Positions 27,507 through 35,747 of a stretch of 64,000 bases of DNA are shown here, one piece after another. The notes below the pieces were generated by a model. It was not told the origin of the DNA. It saw only the letters and a list, made by a program, of their open reading frames with translations, and ran no database searches. How positions within the stretch are numbered: position 1 is the stretch's first letter; every line of letters starts with the position of its first letter. The DNA comes from Geobacillus vulcani PSS1 (GTDB lineage: Bacteria; Bacillota; Bacilli; Bacillales; Anoxybacillaceae), in the NCBI RefSeq assembly GCF_000733845.1, contig NZ_JPOI01000001.1, forward strand, positions 2,147,501-2,211,500, read 5' to 3'. Made by a program: the position numbers and the translations under genes.

Positions 27507-28474
27507 TGCACTTGCTGGCCATGACGTTGGCTTTGCTGGTGGATGCGCTGCTTGGCGACCCGCCTTGGCTTCCGCATCCGGTGCGGGGCATGGGAACGTT
27601 GATTGCTTGGTTGGATCGGCATTGGAATCGGGGAACAAGGAGGCGGGTGAAAGGCGCGGGGGCCGTAGCAGCGGTTCTGGCTGTCGTTTACGGGTTGTCG
27701 GCGTTGGTCGTTTATACGGGCTACGCGCTGTCCGTATACGTAGGGGTGGCGGTCGAGGCGGCGCTCATTTTCACTGCCATTGCGGCAAAAAGCCTCGCTG
27801 AAGCGGCTGAAGATGTGCGCCGGCCGCTTGAAGCGGGCGATCTTCCTGAGGCGAGGCGGGCGCTGTCGATGATCGTTGGCCGCGACACTGAGCGGCTCAA
27901 TGAGGCCGGCATCACCCGCGCCTGCGTCGAAACGGTGGCGGAAAATACGAGCGACGGCATCACCGCCCCGCTTTTTTACGCAGCCATCGGTGGCGCGCCG
28001 CTCGCCATGCTGTACAGGGCGGTGAACACGTGCGACTCGATGATCGGCTATAAAAATGAGAAGTATCGCGAATTTGGCTGGGCGGCCGCCCGGCTCGACG
28101 ATGTGCTCAACTATATTCCAGCGCGGCTGACAGCGCTCGTGATGGTATTGGTCTTTGGCGGCCGCCGGCTTCGTTTGGCGTTGTCGATCTTGTTTCGTGA
28201 TGCCCGCCGCCACCCAAGCCCGAACAGCGGTTGGCTCGAGGCGGCGATGGCCGGGCTGCTTGGGGTGCAGCTGGGTGGAACGAATACATATGGCGGTGTC
28301 GTCTCCGAGCGGCCGAAGCTTGGCAATCCGGATGTTCCACTGCACTCGAGTCATATTCGCCAGGCGGTCGGCATCATGATCGGAACGGTGCTTGTCTTTA
28401 CGTTATGCCTATGGATCGGGGGGATGATCGTTGCGTTGGCCGGCGCATGGAGCGAATCCGCTTACGCTTTATGA
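27503..28474 (+). CDS. cbiB: Adenosylcobinamide-phosphate synthase CbiB
   Basis: Membrane enzyme that joins adenosylcobyric acid to aminopropanol phosphate. Conserved: the opening LLVDALLGDPPWLPHPVRGMG, VETVAENTSDGITAPLFYA, VNTCDSMIGYKNEKYREFGW and a C-terminal hydrophobic helix. 323 residues, usual for the family. Start ATG 27503 overlaps the end of the BtuD-CbiZ gene; the end overlaps cobD by 44 bases. Confidence 0.94.
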   Translation: MMHLLAMTLALLVDALLGDPPWLPHPVRGMGTLIAWLDRHWNRGTRRRVKGAGAVAAVLAVVYGLSALVVYTGYALSVYVGVAVEAALIFTAIAAKSLAEAAEDVRRPLEAGDLPEARRALSMIVGRDTERLNEAGITRACVETVAENTSDGITAPLFYAAIGGAPLAMLYRAVNTCDSMIGYKNEKYREFGWAAARLDDVLNYIPARLTALVMVLVFGGRRLRLALSILFRDARRHPSPNSGWLEAAMAGLLGVQLGGTNTYGGVVSERPKLGNPDVPLHSSHIRQAVGIMIGTVLVFTLCLWIGGMIVALAGAWSESAYAL

Positions 28475-29507
28475 GCAGTGTGGGCTGTCGGCTCCAAGTG
28501 AATATATCGATTTCAGTGTCAACACGAACCCATATCGGCTGCCGCCGTCGGCTTGGCCAGACGGCGGGGAGTGGGCTCGCTGGGCAGGCGAGTACCCGGA
28601 TCCGGAAGCGAAGGCGATCAGAGAGCTTCTTGCCAAGCAAGAGCGGATTCGTCTGGAGCAAGTGTTGGTGACCAACGGGGCGGCGGAGGCGATTTATTTA
28701 TTGGCTTCTATGTTCGCCGGCCGGCGCGTCGGCGTCTTGGAGCCGACGTTTTCCGAATACCGGCGCGCCAGCCTTGCCTATGGTTGTGAAGTATCATCGT
28801 TTATAGCCCATGAGCAGTACGGCTTTGCGTACGATATGGACCAAGCGGCGGCATGGGCGGCGGAGTGTGACGTCGTCTTTTTCTGTCATCCGAACAATCC
28901 GACAGGAACGGCGATGACGGAGCGGGAACTTCATGCGTTCATCGCCGCAGCGAACGATGCGGGGACGTATGTCGTTGTCGATGAAGCGTTCTATCCGTTT
29001 TGGCGCGGCGGATTTACAGCCGTGCAGTGGTTGGACCGCTATCCGCGCCTCATTGTGCTTCGATCGTTGACCAAGATTCACCATCTCGCTGGCGCGCGCC
29101 TCGGCTATGTGGCAGCGGCCGACGAGGCGGTGATCGCCTCATTGCAAACGCGCCAGCCGCCTTGGAGCACAAGCCGCATTGCACAACAACTGGCACTTCG
29201 CTTCGCCGTGATGGAATCGTTTGTGGAGTGGACGAAAGAACGAATCGCCGCCGAGAGGGAGCGAGTGTTTCGGTCGCTGCCGGCCGACCGGTATGCCGTC
29301 TCGCCGTCGGTCGTCAATTTTTACTTGCTGCGGCCGCTTTCCGGACGGACAGAGGATCTGTTTTTCTATTTATTGCGGCAAGGAATCGTTCCACGCCATA
29401 CGATGAATTTCCCTGGATTGGACGGACGTTACGTGCGGCTTGCGGTCAAAACGCAGGTGGAAAACGACCGGCTGCTTGAGGCGCTTGCGGGGTGGAATGG
29501 GGGATGA
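28431..29507 (+). CDS. cobD: Threonine-phosphate decarboxylase CobD
   Basis: PLP enzyme of the aminotransferase class I/HisC fold that makes (R)-1-amino-2-propanol phosphate, the substrate of CbiB. Landmarks: the opening RWPAHGANP, DFSVNTNPY, FFCHPNNPTGTAM and the PLP lysine in RSLTKIHHLAGARLGY. Start is TTG 28431, chosen because the family begins M(K/R)WPAHGG; GGGGGGATGATCG precedes it. 358 residues. Overlaps cbiB and cobU. Confidence 0.92.
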   Translation: MRWPAHGANPLTLYEQCGLSAPSEYIDFSVNTNPYRLPPSAWPDGGEWARWAGEYPDPEAKAIRELLAKQERIRLEQVLVTNGAAEAIYLLASMFAGRRVGVLEPTFSEYRRASLAYGCEVSSFIAHEQYGFAYDMDQAAAWAAECDVVFFCHPNNPTGTAMTERELHAFIAAANDAGTYVVVDEAFYPFWRGGFTAVQWLDRYPRLIVLRSLTKIHHLAGARLGYVAAADEAVIASLQTRQPPWSTSRIAQQLALRFAVMESFVEWTKERIAAERERVFRSLPADRYAVSPSVVNFYLLRPLSGRTEDLFFYLLRQGIVPRHTMNFPGLDGRYVRLAVKTQVENDRLLEALAGWNGG

Positions 29508-30061
29508 TGGTGTTTGTCAGCGGCGCTGTGCGCAGCGGCAAAAGTGAAGCAGCGGAAGCGTGCGCCATCCGACTTTCTGGCGGCGGTCGGCTTCACTATA
29601 TGGCTGCCGCGCAGGCAGTGGATGATGAAATGAGGGAGCGCATTCGCCGCCATCAAGAGCGGCGCGCGGCGCAAGATGTGTGTTGGACGGTGTGGGAAGC
29701 CCCGTTCTCTTCTTGGGAGATTGCCGCTTCCCTGCGCCCTGATGATATCGTTCTTCTTGATTGCTTGACCGCTTGGCTCGCCCACGAGTTGTTCACTGGT
29801 GGCAATTGGAAAACAGACGCGGCCGCTCAAGCTGTTGCTTGCCGCATGCTCGATGAAGTGCGGGCTTGGGCGGATGCCTGCCGCGCGGTTGTGATCGTAT
29901 CGAACGAGCTGTTTTCTGGGGGAGTTCCGGATAACCCCGGCACGTTTCGCTATATGAAAACGCTTGGTTGGCTTCACCAGCAACTCGTGGCGGAAGCGGC
30001 GGCCGCCGCGGTCGTTGAATGCGGTCTTCTCCGCGTGAAAAAAGGACGGTGGCCGAAATGA
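29504..30061 (+). CDS. cobU: Adenosylcobinamide kinase/guanylyltransferase CobU
   Basis: Phosphorylates adenosylcobinamide and attaches GMP, preparing it for CobS. The P-loop is SGAVRSGKS. The guanylylation histidine lies in MRERIRRHQERR, VVIVSNELFSGGVP is the conserved C-terminal motif, and a long helix follows it. The start at ATG 29504 (185 residues) overlaps the cobD stop codon; ATG 29507 is equally possible. A second, shorter CobU-like protein is encoded at 31388. Confidence 0.9.
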   Translation: MMVFVSGAVRSGKSEAAEACAIRLSGGGRLHYMAAAQAVDDEMRERIRRHQERRAAQDVCWTVWEAPFSSWEIAASLRPDDIVLLDCLTAWLAHELFTGGNWKTDAAAQAVACRMLDEVRAWADACRAVVIVSNELFSGGVPDNPGTFRYMKTLGWLHQQLVAEAAAAAVVECGLLRVKKGRWPK

Positions 30062-30846
30062 AGCTGGCATGGAACGGTTGGCTGTTGGCGCTGCAGCTGT
30101 TTACCATCATCCCCATCCGCCGTTCGATCGAATGGAACGCTGCCCATGTCCGTTGGCTTGTGCGCTGCATGCCGCTTGCGGGGGCGCTGATCGGGGCGTT
30201 TTCAGCCGGAGTGTACGCGCTCTTTTCTACATTTTCATTCGGTTCGCCGCTTGTTTGGTCGCTTTTTCTCCTTTGGTTCGGCATTTGGATGGCCGGTGGG
30301 CTGCATGCCGATGGGTTTATGGATGCAAGCGATGCGTTTTTTTCATATCGCGATGTGAAGCGGCGGCAAGAGATCATGTCCGATTCGCGCGTCGGCGCGT
30401 TTGCGGTGTTGTCGCTTATTTGTTTGTTGTCATTTCGTTGGCTGTTTCTGTACGAATCGCTTCAGGTAGGCGTTCCGCCGGCGCTGTTCGCCGCTGTTCC
30501 GCTGTTGTCGCGGGCTGGGGCTGCCTGGCTTCTTTCCGCCGGCAAGCTGGCCAAACCGACAGGAATGGCCGCATCGCTGCGCGAATATAGTTCATGGTGC
30601 GATGCTGTTTGGGCGCTTGGACTCGCTTTTGTCTTGCTTTTGCTTCTTTGTGCATTCACCGTCATTTCAGTGCAAACAGGGGCAGCGTTGGCCGCCGCGG
30701 TTGCCGTTTTGGCAGCGGCAGCGAAGCCGTGGGCGGAAAAACAGTTTGGCGGCATCACTGGAGATGTAATCGGGGCGTTTATTGAGGGGGGAGAGCTGCT
30801 GCTATGGGGCGTCATTTGGCTGTTACACTCATCCGTCATGGGATGA
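30058..30846 (+). CDS. cobS: Adenosylcobinamide-GDP ribazoletransferase CobS
   Basis: Membrane cobalamin synthase that joins adenosylcobinamide-GDP to alpha-ribazole (or its phosphate). About six membrane segments in 262 residues. Family motifs: GGLHADGFMDASDAFFSYRD, IMSDSRVGAFAVLSLI and FGGITGDVIGAFIEGGEL. ATG 30058 overlaps the cobU stop as ATGA and sits behind AAAAAGGACGG. Overlaps cobC by 43 bases. Confidence 0.93.
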   Translation: MKLAWNGWLLALQLFTIIPIRRSIEWNAAHVRWLVRCMPLAGALIGAFSAGVYALFSTFSFGSPLVWSLFLLWFGIWMAGGLHADGFMDASDAFFSYRDVKRRQEIMSDSRVGAFAVLSLICLLSFRWLFLYESLQVGVPPALFAAVPLLSRAGAAWLLSAGKLAKPTGMAASLREYSSWCDAVWALGLAFVLLLLLCAFTVISVQTGAALAAAVAVLAAAAKPWAEKQFGGITGDVIGAFIEGGELLLWGVIWLLHSSVMG

Positions 30847-31454
30847 CGGAACAAAATCGAAAGAGGGCGTATATCGGTTGGCTCGATGCGCCTCTTGCTG
30901 AAGGGGAGATCGCGCGGCTTGGCCGGTTGCGATGGGAGCCGCCTGAACCGGTGGACGTTGTGGTCACAAGCGACCGTTGCCGCTGTCGGGAGACGGTTGA
31001 TTTGCTGTTCGGCGGACGCAGGGCGGATTGGTGCACCAGCCGCTGGCGCGAGCTTCACTTTGGCGTTTGGGAAGGCAAAACGTTTGCTGAGCTGGAAGCA
31101 GAGCCTGCCTATCAGCAATGGCTTGCGTCACCCTTTTCCGCGGCGCCGCCCGGCGGGGAGCGTTATGACGACTTTCAAGCGCGCATCCAACAGGCGCTTG
31201 CGGAGACGATTGCTTTCGCTGAGCGGACGGGCGCCCGTCATGTGGCGGTCATCACCCATGGCGGCCCGATTCGCCTCCTGCTCGAACAGTATGCGCCGGA
31301 TGCCCGTTCGTTCTGGGAATGGACAGTGCCGTTTGCCGGCGGATATACGCTTGAATCGACGATCGAACGCTGGAAAGGGGGAGAGCGGTGCATTTCGTTG
31401 TCGGCGGTGCGTTTCAAGGAAAGGGAAAATGGGTGCAGCAACAGTACGGAATAA
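30804..31454 (+). CDS. cobC: Histidine phosphatase CobC (alpha-ribazole phosphatase type)
   Basis: Phosphoglycerate-mutase superfamily enzyme; in this context it removes the 5' phosphate from alpha-ribazole phosphate or cobalamin phosphate. The catalytic motif is LIRHGMTEQN, with a second basic patch in SDRCRCRETVDLL, WREL(HF)G and VITHGGPIRLLLEQ. 216 residues. ATG 30804 lies inside cobS, and the 3' end overlaps the next gene, so it is tightly coupled. Confidence 0.88.
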   Translation: MGRHLAVTLIRHGMTEQNRKRAYIGWLDAPLAEGEIARLGRLRWEPPEPVDVVVTSDRCRCRETVDLLFGGRRADWCTSRWRELHFGVWEGKTFAELEAEPAYQQWLASPFSAAPPGGERYDDFQARIQQALAETIAFAERTGARHVAVITHGGPIRLLLEQYAPDARSFWEWTVPFAGGYTLESTIERWKGGERCISLSAVRFKERENGCSNSTE

Positions 31455-31804
31455 ATGATGGCGTTCATATTGTATGGCAGAACGGCTATTTGGAGCCATA
31501 CGGGCCGCCGGGCGGCATCCCAACGGCCAAAACAGTTGTTTTTGACGGATTGGAAGCCGCCATCCGCCTCCGGCCGGACGTTAAAGAGTGGGAAGCGTAT
31601 TTTCGCGCTTGGCGACAGTGGGAAGAAGCCGAGCCGGGCCGCACGGTCGTCTGGATCGGCACCGATGTGACGCAAGGCGTCGTTCCGGTTGACCCACAAG
31701 AGCGGCGCTGGCGCGACGCAGTGGGAATGTGCTATCAGCAGCTTGCTTCCATGTGCTGTCGCGTCGATCGGGTTTGGTGCGGACTTTCGGAACGATTGAA
31801 ATAA
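31388..31804 (+). CDS. CobU-like P-loop protein
   Basis: A 138-residue protein with a degenerate P-loop VVGGAFQGKGKWV at the N terminus. Its C-terminal half, WIGTDVTQGVVPVDPQERRW followed by RDAVGMCYQQLASM, resembles the end of CobU (SNEVGxGIVP followed by a helix). The middle region with the RIxxH guanylylation histidine is missing. It may be a reduced CobU paralogue that acts only as kinase or as a partner of the CobU at 29504. ATG 31388 (GGGGGAGAGCGGTG before it is the likely site; a GTG at 31386 is in another frame). It ends 16 bases before the adenosyltransferase gene. Confidence 0.7.
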   Translation: MHFVVGGAFQGKGKWVQQQYGINDGVHIVWQNGYLEPYGPPGGIPTAKTVVFDGLEAAIRLRPDVKEWEAYFRAWRQWEEAEPGRTVVWIGTDVTQGVVPVDPQERRWRDAVGMCYQQLASMCCRVDRVWCGLSERLK

Positions 31805-31819
31805 AGGGGGAGAGGACAA

Positions 31820-32398
31820 ATGAAATTGTATACGCGAACGGGAGACAAAGGAAAGACGAGTTTAATTGGTGGACGCGTTGACAAAGACCATTTGCGCGTC
31901 GAGGCGTACGGGACGATCGATGAGGCGAATTCGTTCATCGGCTGGGCGCTTGCACTGCTTGCTGACGATGAGCGATTTCGCGACCTTTGCGCCGAGTTGC
32001 AGAAAATTCAGCATGAACTGTTTGACTGCGGCGGCGACTTAGCCATCGTCAACGGCAAGATTCCGTATAAAGTGACCGAGGAGATGGTCACATTTTTAGA
32101 AGAGCGCATTGATGCGCACGTGCAAGAGGCCCCGCCGCTGCAAAAATTCATTTTGCCGGGCGGATCGAAGGGGGCTGCGGCGCTTCATATGGCGCGCACG
32201 GTGGCAAGGCGGGCGGAGCGCTGCATCGTTTCTTTGCAAAAAGCCGAGCCGATCAACGACGTTGTTCTAAAATATATGAACCGCCTGTCCGACTATTTGT
32301 TCGCCGCTGCCCGGGTCGTGAACGCCCGCTTAGGGGTGAAGGACATCGAGTATGAGCGGAGCGCCATCGTGTTTCGCGACAAGGAGGAGAAGCAATGA
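31820..32398 (+). CDS. pduO: PduO-type cob(I)alamin adenosyltransferase
   Basis: Transfers the adenosyl group of ATP to cob(I)alamin or cobinamide, giving the coenzyme form that the riboswitch and CbiZ recognise. The N-terminal ATP-binding signature is LYTRTGDKGKTSLIGG; the conserved VEAYGTIDEANSFIG and VLKYMNRLSDYLFAAARVVN follow. 192 residues, homologous to B. subtilis YvqK. ATG 31820 behind AAAGGGGGAGAGGA. Confidence 0.93.
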   Translation: MKLYTRTGDKGKTSLIGGRVDKDHLRVEAYGTIDEANSFIGWALALLADDERFRDLCAELQKIQHELFDCGGDLAIVNGKIPYKVTEEMVTFLEERIDAHVQEAPPLQKFILPGGSKGAAALHMARTVARRAERCIVSLQKAEPINDVVLKYMNRLSDYLFAAARVVNARLGVKDIEYERSAIVFRDKEEKQ

Positions 32399-32883
32399 GC
32401 CGCCGCTTGGCTTGGACAGCCGTTTGTTTAGCGCTTTCGGCGATTGGATCGTTCATCAAGCTGCCGACGTTTGTCGGCAGCATCGCTTTGGACAGCGCAC
32501 CAGCGCTTGTCGCCGCCGTGGTTCTTGGCCCGCGCGCCGGAGCGGCGGTCGCTGGACTGGGGCATTTGGTTTCGGCGTTGATCGGCGGTTTTCCGCTCGG
32601 CTTGGTTCATTGGTTTGTTGCTCTTGAGATGGCGGGGCTTGGCGCCCTGTTCGCCGTGTTGCATCGGCGGGGATGGAAAATCGGCAGCGCTGTCGTCTTT
32701 TTCATCGGCAATGCGTTTTTGGCGCCGCTGCCACTTGCCGTTTCGTTCGGCTGGCCGTTTGTTTTTGCCGTCATTCCGCCGCTTTCGGCAGCCGCAGCGG
32801 TCAACGTGTTGATCGCAGCAGCCATCATGCCGATTGTCGTCCGGTTGGCGGCGAAAGCGGGGGTGAAGGCGCCGCATGCGTGA
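32395..32883 (+). CDS. cblT: ECF-type S component, probable alpha-ribazole transporter CblT
   Basis: A 162-residue membrane protein with about five helices and the S-component look of energy-coupling-factor transporters (SIALDSAPALVAAVVLGPRA, GLGHLVSALIGGFPLGLVHW). Its position immediately before the alpha-ribazole kinase gene matches the cblT-cblS pair described in Listeria and Geobacillus, where CblT imports alpha-ribazole. Function is assigned from context plus fold; no ECF ATPase genes are in this window. Overlaps the adenosyltransferase gene (ATGA) and cblS. Confidence 0.78.
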   Translation: MSRRLAWTAVCLALSAIGSFIKLPTFVGSIALDSAPALVAAVVLGPRAGAAVAGLGHLVSALIGGFPLGLVHWFVALEMAGLGALFAVLHRRGWKIGSAVVFFIGNAFLAPLPLAVSFGWPFVFAVIPPLSAAAAVNVLIAAAIMPIVVRLAAKAGVKAPHA

Positions 32884-33592
32884 TGTGCTTTTCCTTCCGT
32901 TTGCCGACGGCATGGAACTCGCCGTTGCGGCCGACGGTTCGGCGGCGATCGGGGACAAGCCGGGCGATGTGGTGTCCGTCCCGGTGGATGTTGTCGCGTA
33001 TTTTTCCGCCCGCGTCGCCTTGATGGAGCTGTTGAGCGTCGGGGCGGAAGCGAGGGCGGCCGTGCTGCAAAATTTCATTGCCGACGACCGCTGGGAAGCC
33101 CTTTGCCGCGGCGTTGAGCGAGCATGCCGAGAGCTGGCTCTTTCCCTCCCGATCACCGGGAGTACGGAATCCAACTTTCCAACCGTTCAGTCGGCGCTTG
33201 GCGTGACGGCGCTCGGGACGGTGGCCAACGAACGGAAGCGGATCGGCATTACGCCGGAGACGGCGAAGTTTGCCGTCATCGGCCGACCGCTCGTCGGGGC
33301 TGCTGTGTTGGCCCGGCCCGAATGGGTGCTGCCGCTTTCCCTTTTCGCCGAGCTGATTGTTTCGCCCCATGTGTATGAGCTCGTGCCGGTCGGATCGAAA
33401 GGCGTTTTTTACGAATGGACAGAGCTTTTGGCTGCCAATCGCCTCCGCTTTCGCAGTTGTTCGTGTCCGCTGTCGCTTTTTTCATCCGGGGGACCGGCAA
33501 CCGCTGTGCTGATCAGCTATGACCCAGCCGGCGAATGGAAGCTGAAACAGCAGGCCGGACCGCTCTTTTTTCCGCTGTTTGCCGAGCGGTAG
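32876..33592 (+). CDS. cblS: Probable alpha-ribazole kinase CblS
   Basis: A 238-residue protein related to the AIR synthase/ThiL ATP-binding fold: GDKPGDVVSVPVDVVAYFSA, ITGSTESNFPTVQSALGVT and FAVIGRPLVGAAVL. CblS phosphorylates alpha-ribazole to alpha-ribazole phosphate for CobS, replacing the CobT route; no cobT gene is seen in this operon. Last gene of the operon; a terminator follows 47 bases later. The start at ATG 32876 overlaps cblT by 8 bases. Confidence 0.78.
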   Translation: MRDVLFLPFADGMELAVAADGSAAIGDKPGDVVSVPVDVVAYFSARVALMELLSVGAEARAAVLQNFIADDRWEALCRGVERACRELALSLPITGSTESNFPTVQSALGVTALGTVANERKRIGITPETAKFAVIGRPLVGAAVLARPEWVLPLSLFAELIVSPHVYELVPVGSKGVFYEWTELLAANRLRFRSCSCPLSLFSSGGPATAVLISYDPAGEWKLKQQAGPLFFPLFAER

Positions 33593-33639
33593 CCATGTGC
33601 CCATTTCCGTTCAAAAAGTGGTTTTCTTTTTCATCGTCA

Positions 33640-33671
33640 CCCGTTATCATGAAGATAATGGGATTTTTTTT
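33640..33671 (+). terminator. Terminator of the cobalamin operon
   Basis: CCCGTTATC (33640-33648) pairs with GATAATGGG (33654-33662) with one internal G-T, followed by ATTTTTTTT. Confidence 0.82.
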
Positions 33672-33809
33672 GGCTGGGCTGTCGATCCAAACAAGGCGGG
33701 AGGGAAGGCAATGCCGCCGCTTTCGCGAAAAAAGAGCAGCAGGGGCAGCCCGATGATCAAAAGCAGATGAATGGCCGCGGTCCATAGGGAAGATAGGGGG
33801 AGAGAAACG

Positions 33810-34355
33810 ATGGACCCCGTCTTTGAGCAGTTGTATGAAAAATATCACGATGACTTGTTTAATTTTTTGTTTTACATGGTGCGGAATCGAGAGCAGGCCG
33901 AGGATTTAGTCCAAGAAGTATACGTAAAAGTGCTTCGCTCATATAAGCGGTTTCAAGGGCAATGCAGCGAAAAAACGTGGCTGCTGTCCATTGCGCGCCA
34001 TGTGGCCATCGATTTTTTCCGCAAGCAAAAGCGACGGCGCCAATGGGCCAATGCGCCGGAGTGGAGTGAGGAGCACATCGGCGTCGACGAGCCGATGCCC
34101 GAGGAAATTGCGATTCAAAAAGAGGAAATTCAGCTCATGTATCGCTGCTTAGCGCGTTGCACCGTTGATCAACAGCTTGTGCTCATTCTCCGGTTCATTC
34201 AGTCGCTGTCCATTGCCGAGACAGCAGCGGCGCTTGGCTGGACGGAAAGCAAGGTGAAAACAACGCAGCACCGCGCGCTAAGAGCGCTGAAACACTATAT
34301 GGAAGAAGAGGCGGAACGAGGGGGGTGGCGGCGTGAAAAAGCTCAATGGGAATGA
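33810..34355 (+). CDS. sigX: ECF RNA polymerase sigma factor SigX
   Basis: Extracytoplasmic-function sigma factor for cell-envelope modification genes. Region 2 contains LYEKYHDDLFNFLFYMVRNR, QAEDLVQEVYVKVLRSY and KTWLLSIARHVAIDFFRKQ. Region 4 contains LRFIQSLSIAETAAALGWTE and SKVKTTQHRALRALK. I take ATG 33810, behind AGGGGGAGAG, giving 181 residues; the frame opens 39 bases earlier without a good site. Overlaps rsiX by 23 bases, the usual sigma/anti-sigma coupling. Confidence 0.92.
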   Translation: MDPVFEQLYEKYHDDLFNFLFYMVRNREQAEDLVQEVYVKVLRSYKRFQGQCSEKTWLLSIARHVAIDFFRKQKRRRQWANAPEWSEEHIGVDEPMPEEIAIQKEEIQLMYRCLARCTVDQQLVLILRFIQSLSIAETAAALGWTESKVKTTQHRALRALKHYMEEEAERGGWRREKAQWE

Positions 34356-35451
34356 GCGATGCATCGAGCATGACCTTGAACAGCTGCCCATCATCAAAGA
34401 CCGGCGCACAAAGGAGGAAGTGTATGCCCAGCTGGCGCGCGCCCAGCGGCTGGAGCGCTGGAAACGGCGCTGGCTTCCAGCGGCCGCATCGGCGGCCGTG
34501 CTTGCAGCGTCGGTTTATGCTGGCACGCATTTCGCCGTTCCAAAACGCGCGGACAACAATGAGGCTTTGTCATTCTCTGTTCAGACGCTGCAGGCCGATC
34601 AAGTTTCTTCCCATTCGAAAACGATGATCGCCGCCGAAACAGCTTTGCCGGCTGCGATCGAATCAGGAAATGTGATGATTGTCGCTCTGCCTGATGGCCG
34701 CATCGGCCGCGTCGTGCCGGTGGCCGTGCCTCTTCTGGGGCGTCTTGCTCCGGCAGAGCGGCTGCCCGCGGCGCTGCGACAGCTTGACCGCGCTCCATTT
34801 AAGCAAGCGGCGGCATGGTTTGAAGGCGTGAAGATGACCCCAGCGGCCGGCGATGGGAGCGTATGGTTCGTGCGCGTCCCGGATGGCCATCGTGTATTTG
34901 CTGCCGGCCATAAGGAGCAACGTCTTTTTTTGGAAGCGGTCATGGAAACAGTGCGGCAAATGGGCGGGCGGAGCATTCGCTTTTTCACAAGAGAGGAAGA
35001 AGGACTTGATTTACCGGTGTTTGGGCGTCTAAGAACGACAAAAATCAGCCAGCAGAAGCGCATATACTATCAAAACCGCTTTTCCTCCTTCGGCCATGCG
35101 GTGCTCATTCCAACGCCAAGCAACGCCCGTTCGTTCTCCGAGGCGTTGCAACAGATGAAAAAATCGGCCCCCTCAGGGCTTGAATCCGTCATTCCGCGCG
35201 GAGTGGAAGTGGGGTCAGTTGATGTTGACGGGCGTCATGCGGCTGTTCGTCTTCATGTTTCCACCCTGCCGAGTGCGGATGAAGCGGCGTGCATGGCAGA
35301 GGCGGTGCTGTTGACAGCAAAAGAGTTTGGCTTGCTTGACGTGACCTTCGAGGCATCCGGCTTATCGTTTCTCGGACCGTATCCACTCGGGGAGCGGATC
35401 AACGTGCCCAGCGGCCCGAACGCCGCTCTGCTGATGGCATCCAGCCCATAG
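34333..35451 (+). CDS. rsiX: Anti-sigma factor RsiX
   Basis: Single-pass membrane protein that should hold SigX inactive. The N-terminal cytoplasmic part is about 50 residues, one membrane helix (about 50-65, WLPAAASAAVLAASVYAG) follows, and about 300 extracytoplasmic residues carry the sensor part. Assignment rests on position directly after sigX, the topology and the 372-residue length similar to B. subtilis RsiX; sequence conservation is low. GTG start at 34333, behind GAGGGGGGTGG. Confidence 0.85.
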   Translation: MKKLNGNERCIEHDLEQLPIIKDRRTKEEVYAQLARAQRLERWKRRWLPAAASAAVLAASVYAGTHFAVPKRADNNEALSFSVQTLQADQVSSHSKTMIAAETALPAAIESGNVMIVALPDGRIGRVVPVAVPLLGRLAPAERLPAALRQLDRAPFKQAAAWFEGVKMTPAAGDGSVWFVRVPDGHRVFAAGHKEQRLFLEAVMETVRQMGGRSIRFFTREEEGLDLPVFGRLRTTKISQQKRIYYQNRFSSFGHAVLIPTPSNARSFSEALQQMKKSAPSGLESVIPRGVEVGSVDVDGRHAAVRLHVSTLPSADEAACMAEAVLLTAKEFGLLDVTFEASGLSFLGPYPLGERINVPSGPNAALLMASSP

Positions 35452-35577
35452 TCGCCTGTTCGTGCCTTGGCTGTCTTTTGTTTTGTTACAGTTTTGTAAA
35501 TGTCTCTGTCACGCTGTTCTATCGGTGATGGTTTTGACATAAGACATAGATGGCGCAAAGAAGAGGAGGGATGGAGC

Positions 35578-35664
35578 ATGGAAGATATGGTAACGCGGCT
35601 TTTGGCGGTCGCCGGCGTAGCGGCATGCGTCGGGCTGTTGTTTCTCGTCGGGGCCAACGGATGA
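35578..35664 (+). CDS. 28-residue single-pass membrane peptide
   Basis: ATG 35578, with AGAGGAGGG (35562-35570) just upstream, opens a 28-codon frame ending at TGA 35664. The product begins MEDMVTRLLAV and continues through a hydrophobic helix (AGVAACVGLLFLVG). It sits alone between rsiX and hisJ. The strong ribosome site and clean single-helix layout favour a real small membrane protein; the function is unknown. No promoter could be assigned with confidence. Confidence 0.55.
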   Translation: MEDMVTRLLAVAGVAACVGLLFLVGANG

Positions 35665-35687
35665 TTGGATGAATATTCGCAAAACGG

Positions 35688-35717
35688 TTGTCCTTTCTTG
35701 CGGCAATGCGTTATAAT
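35688..35717 (+). promoter_or_regulatory. Sigma-A promoter for hisJ
   Basis: TTGTCC (35688-35693), 18 bases, TATAAT (35712-35717), about 30 bases before the hisJ start codon. Confidence 0.75.
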
Positions 35718-35747
35718 GAGAAAAACAGCAGGAGAGGAGAAACGCCG

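Noticed and set aside
27479..28354. A 291-codon minus-strand frame opposite cbiB
   Set aside because: Arises from codon bias of the cbiB strand; no recognisable domain and it would conflict with overlapping, coupled plus-strand genes.
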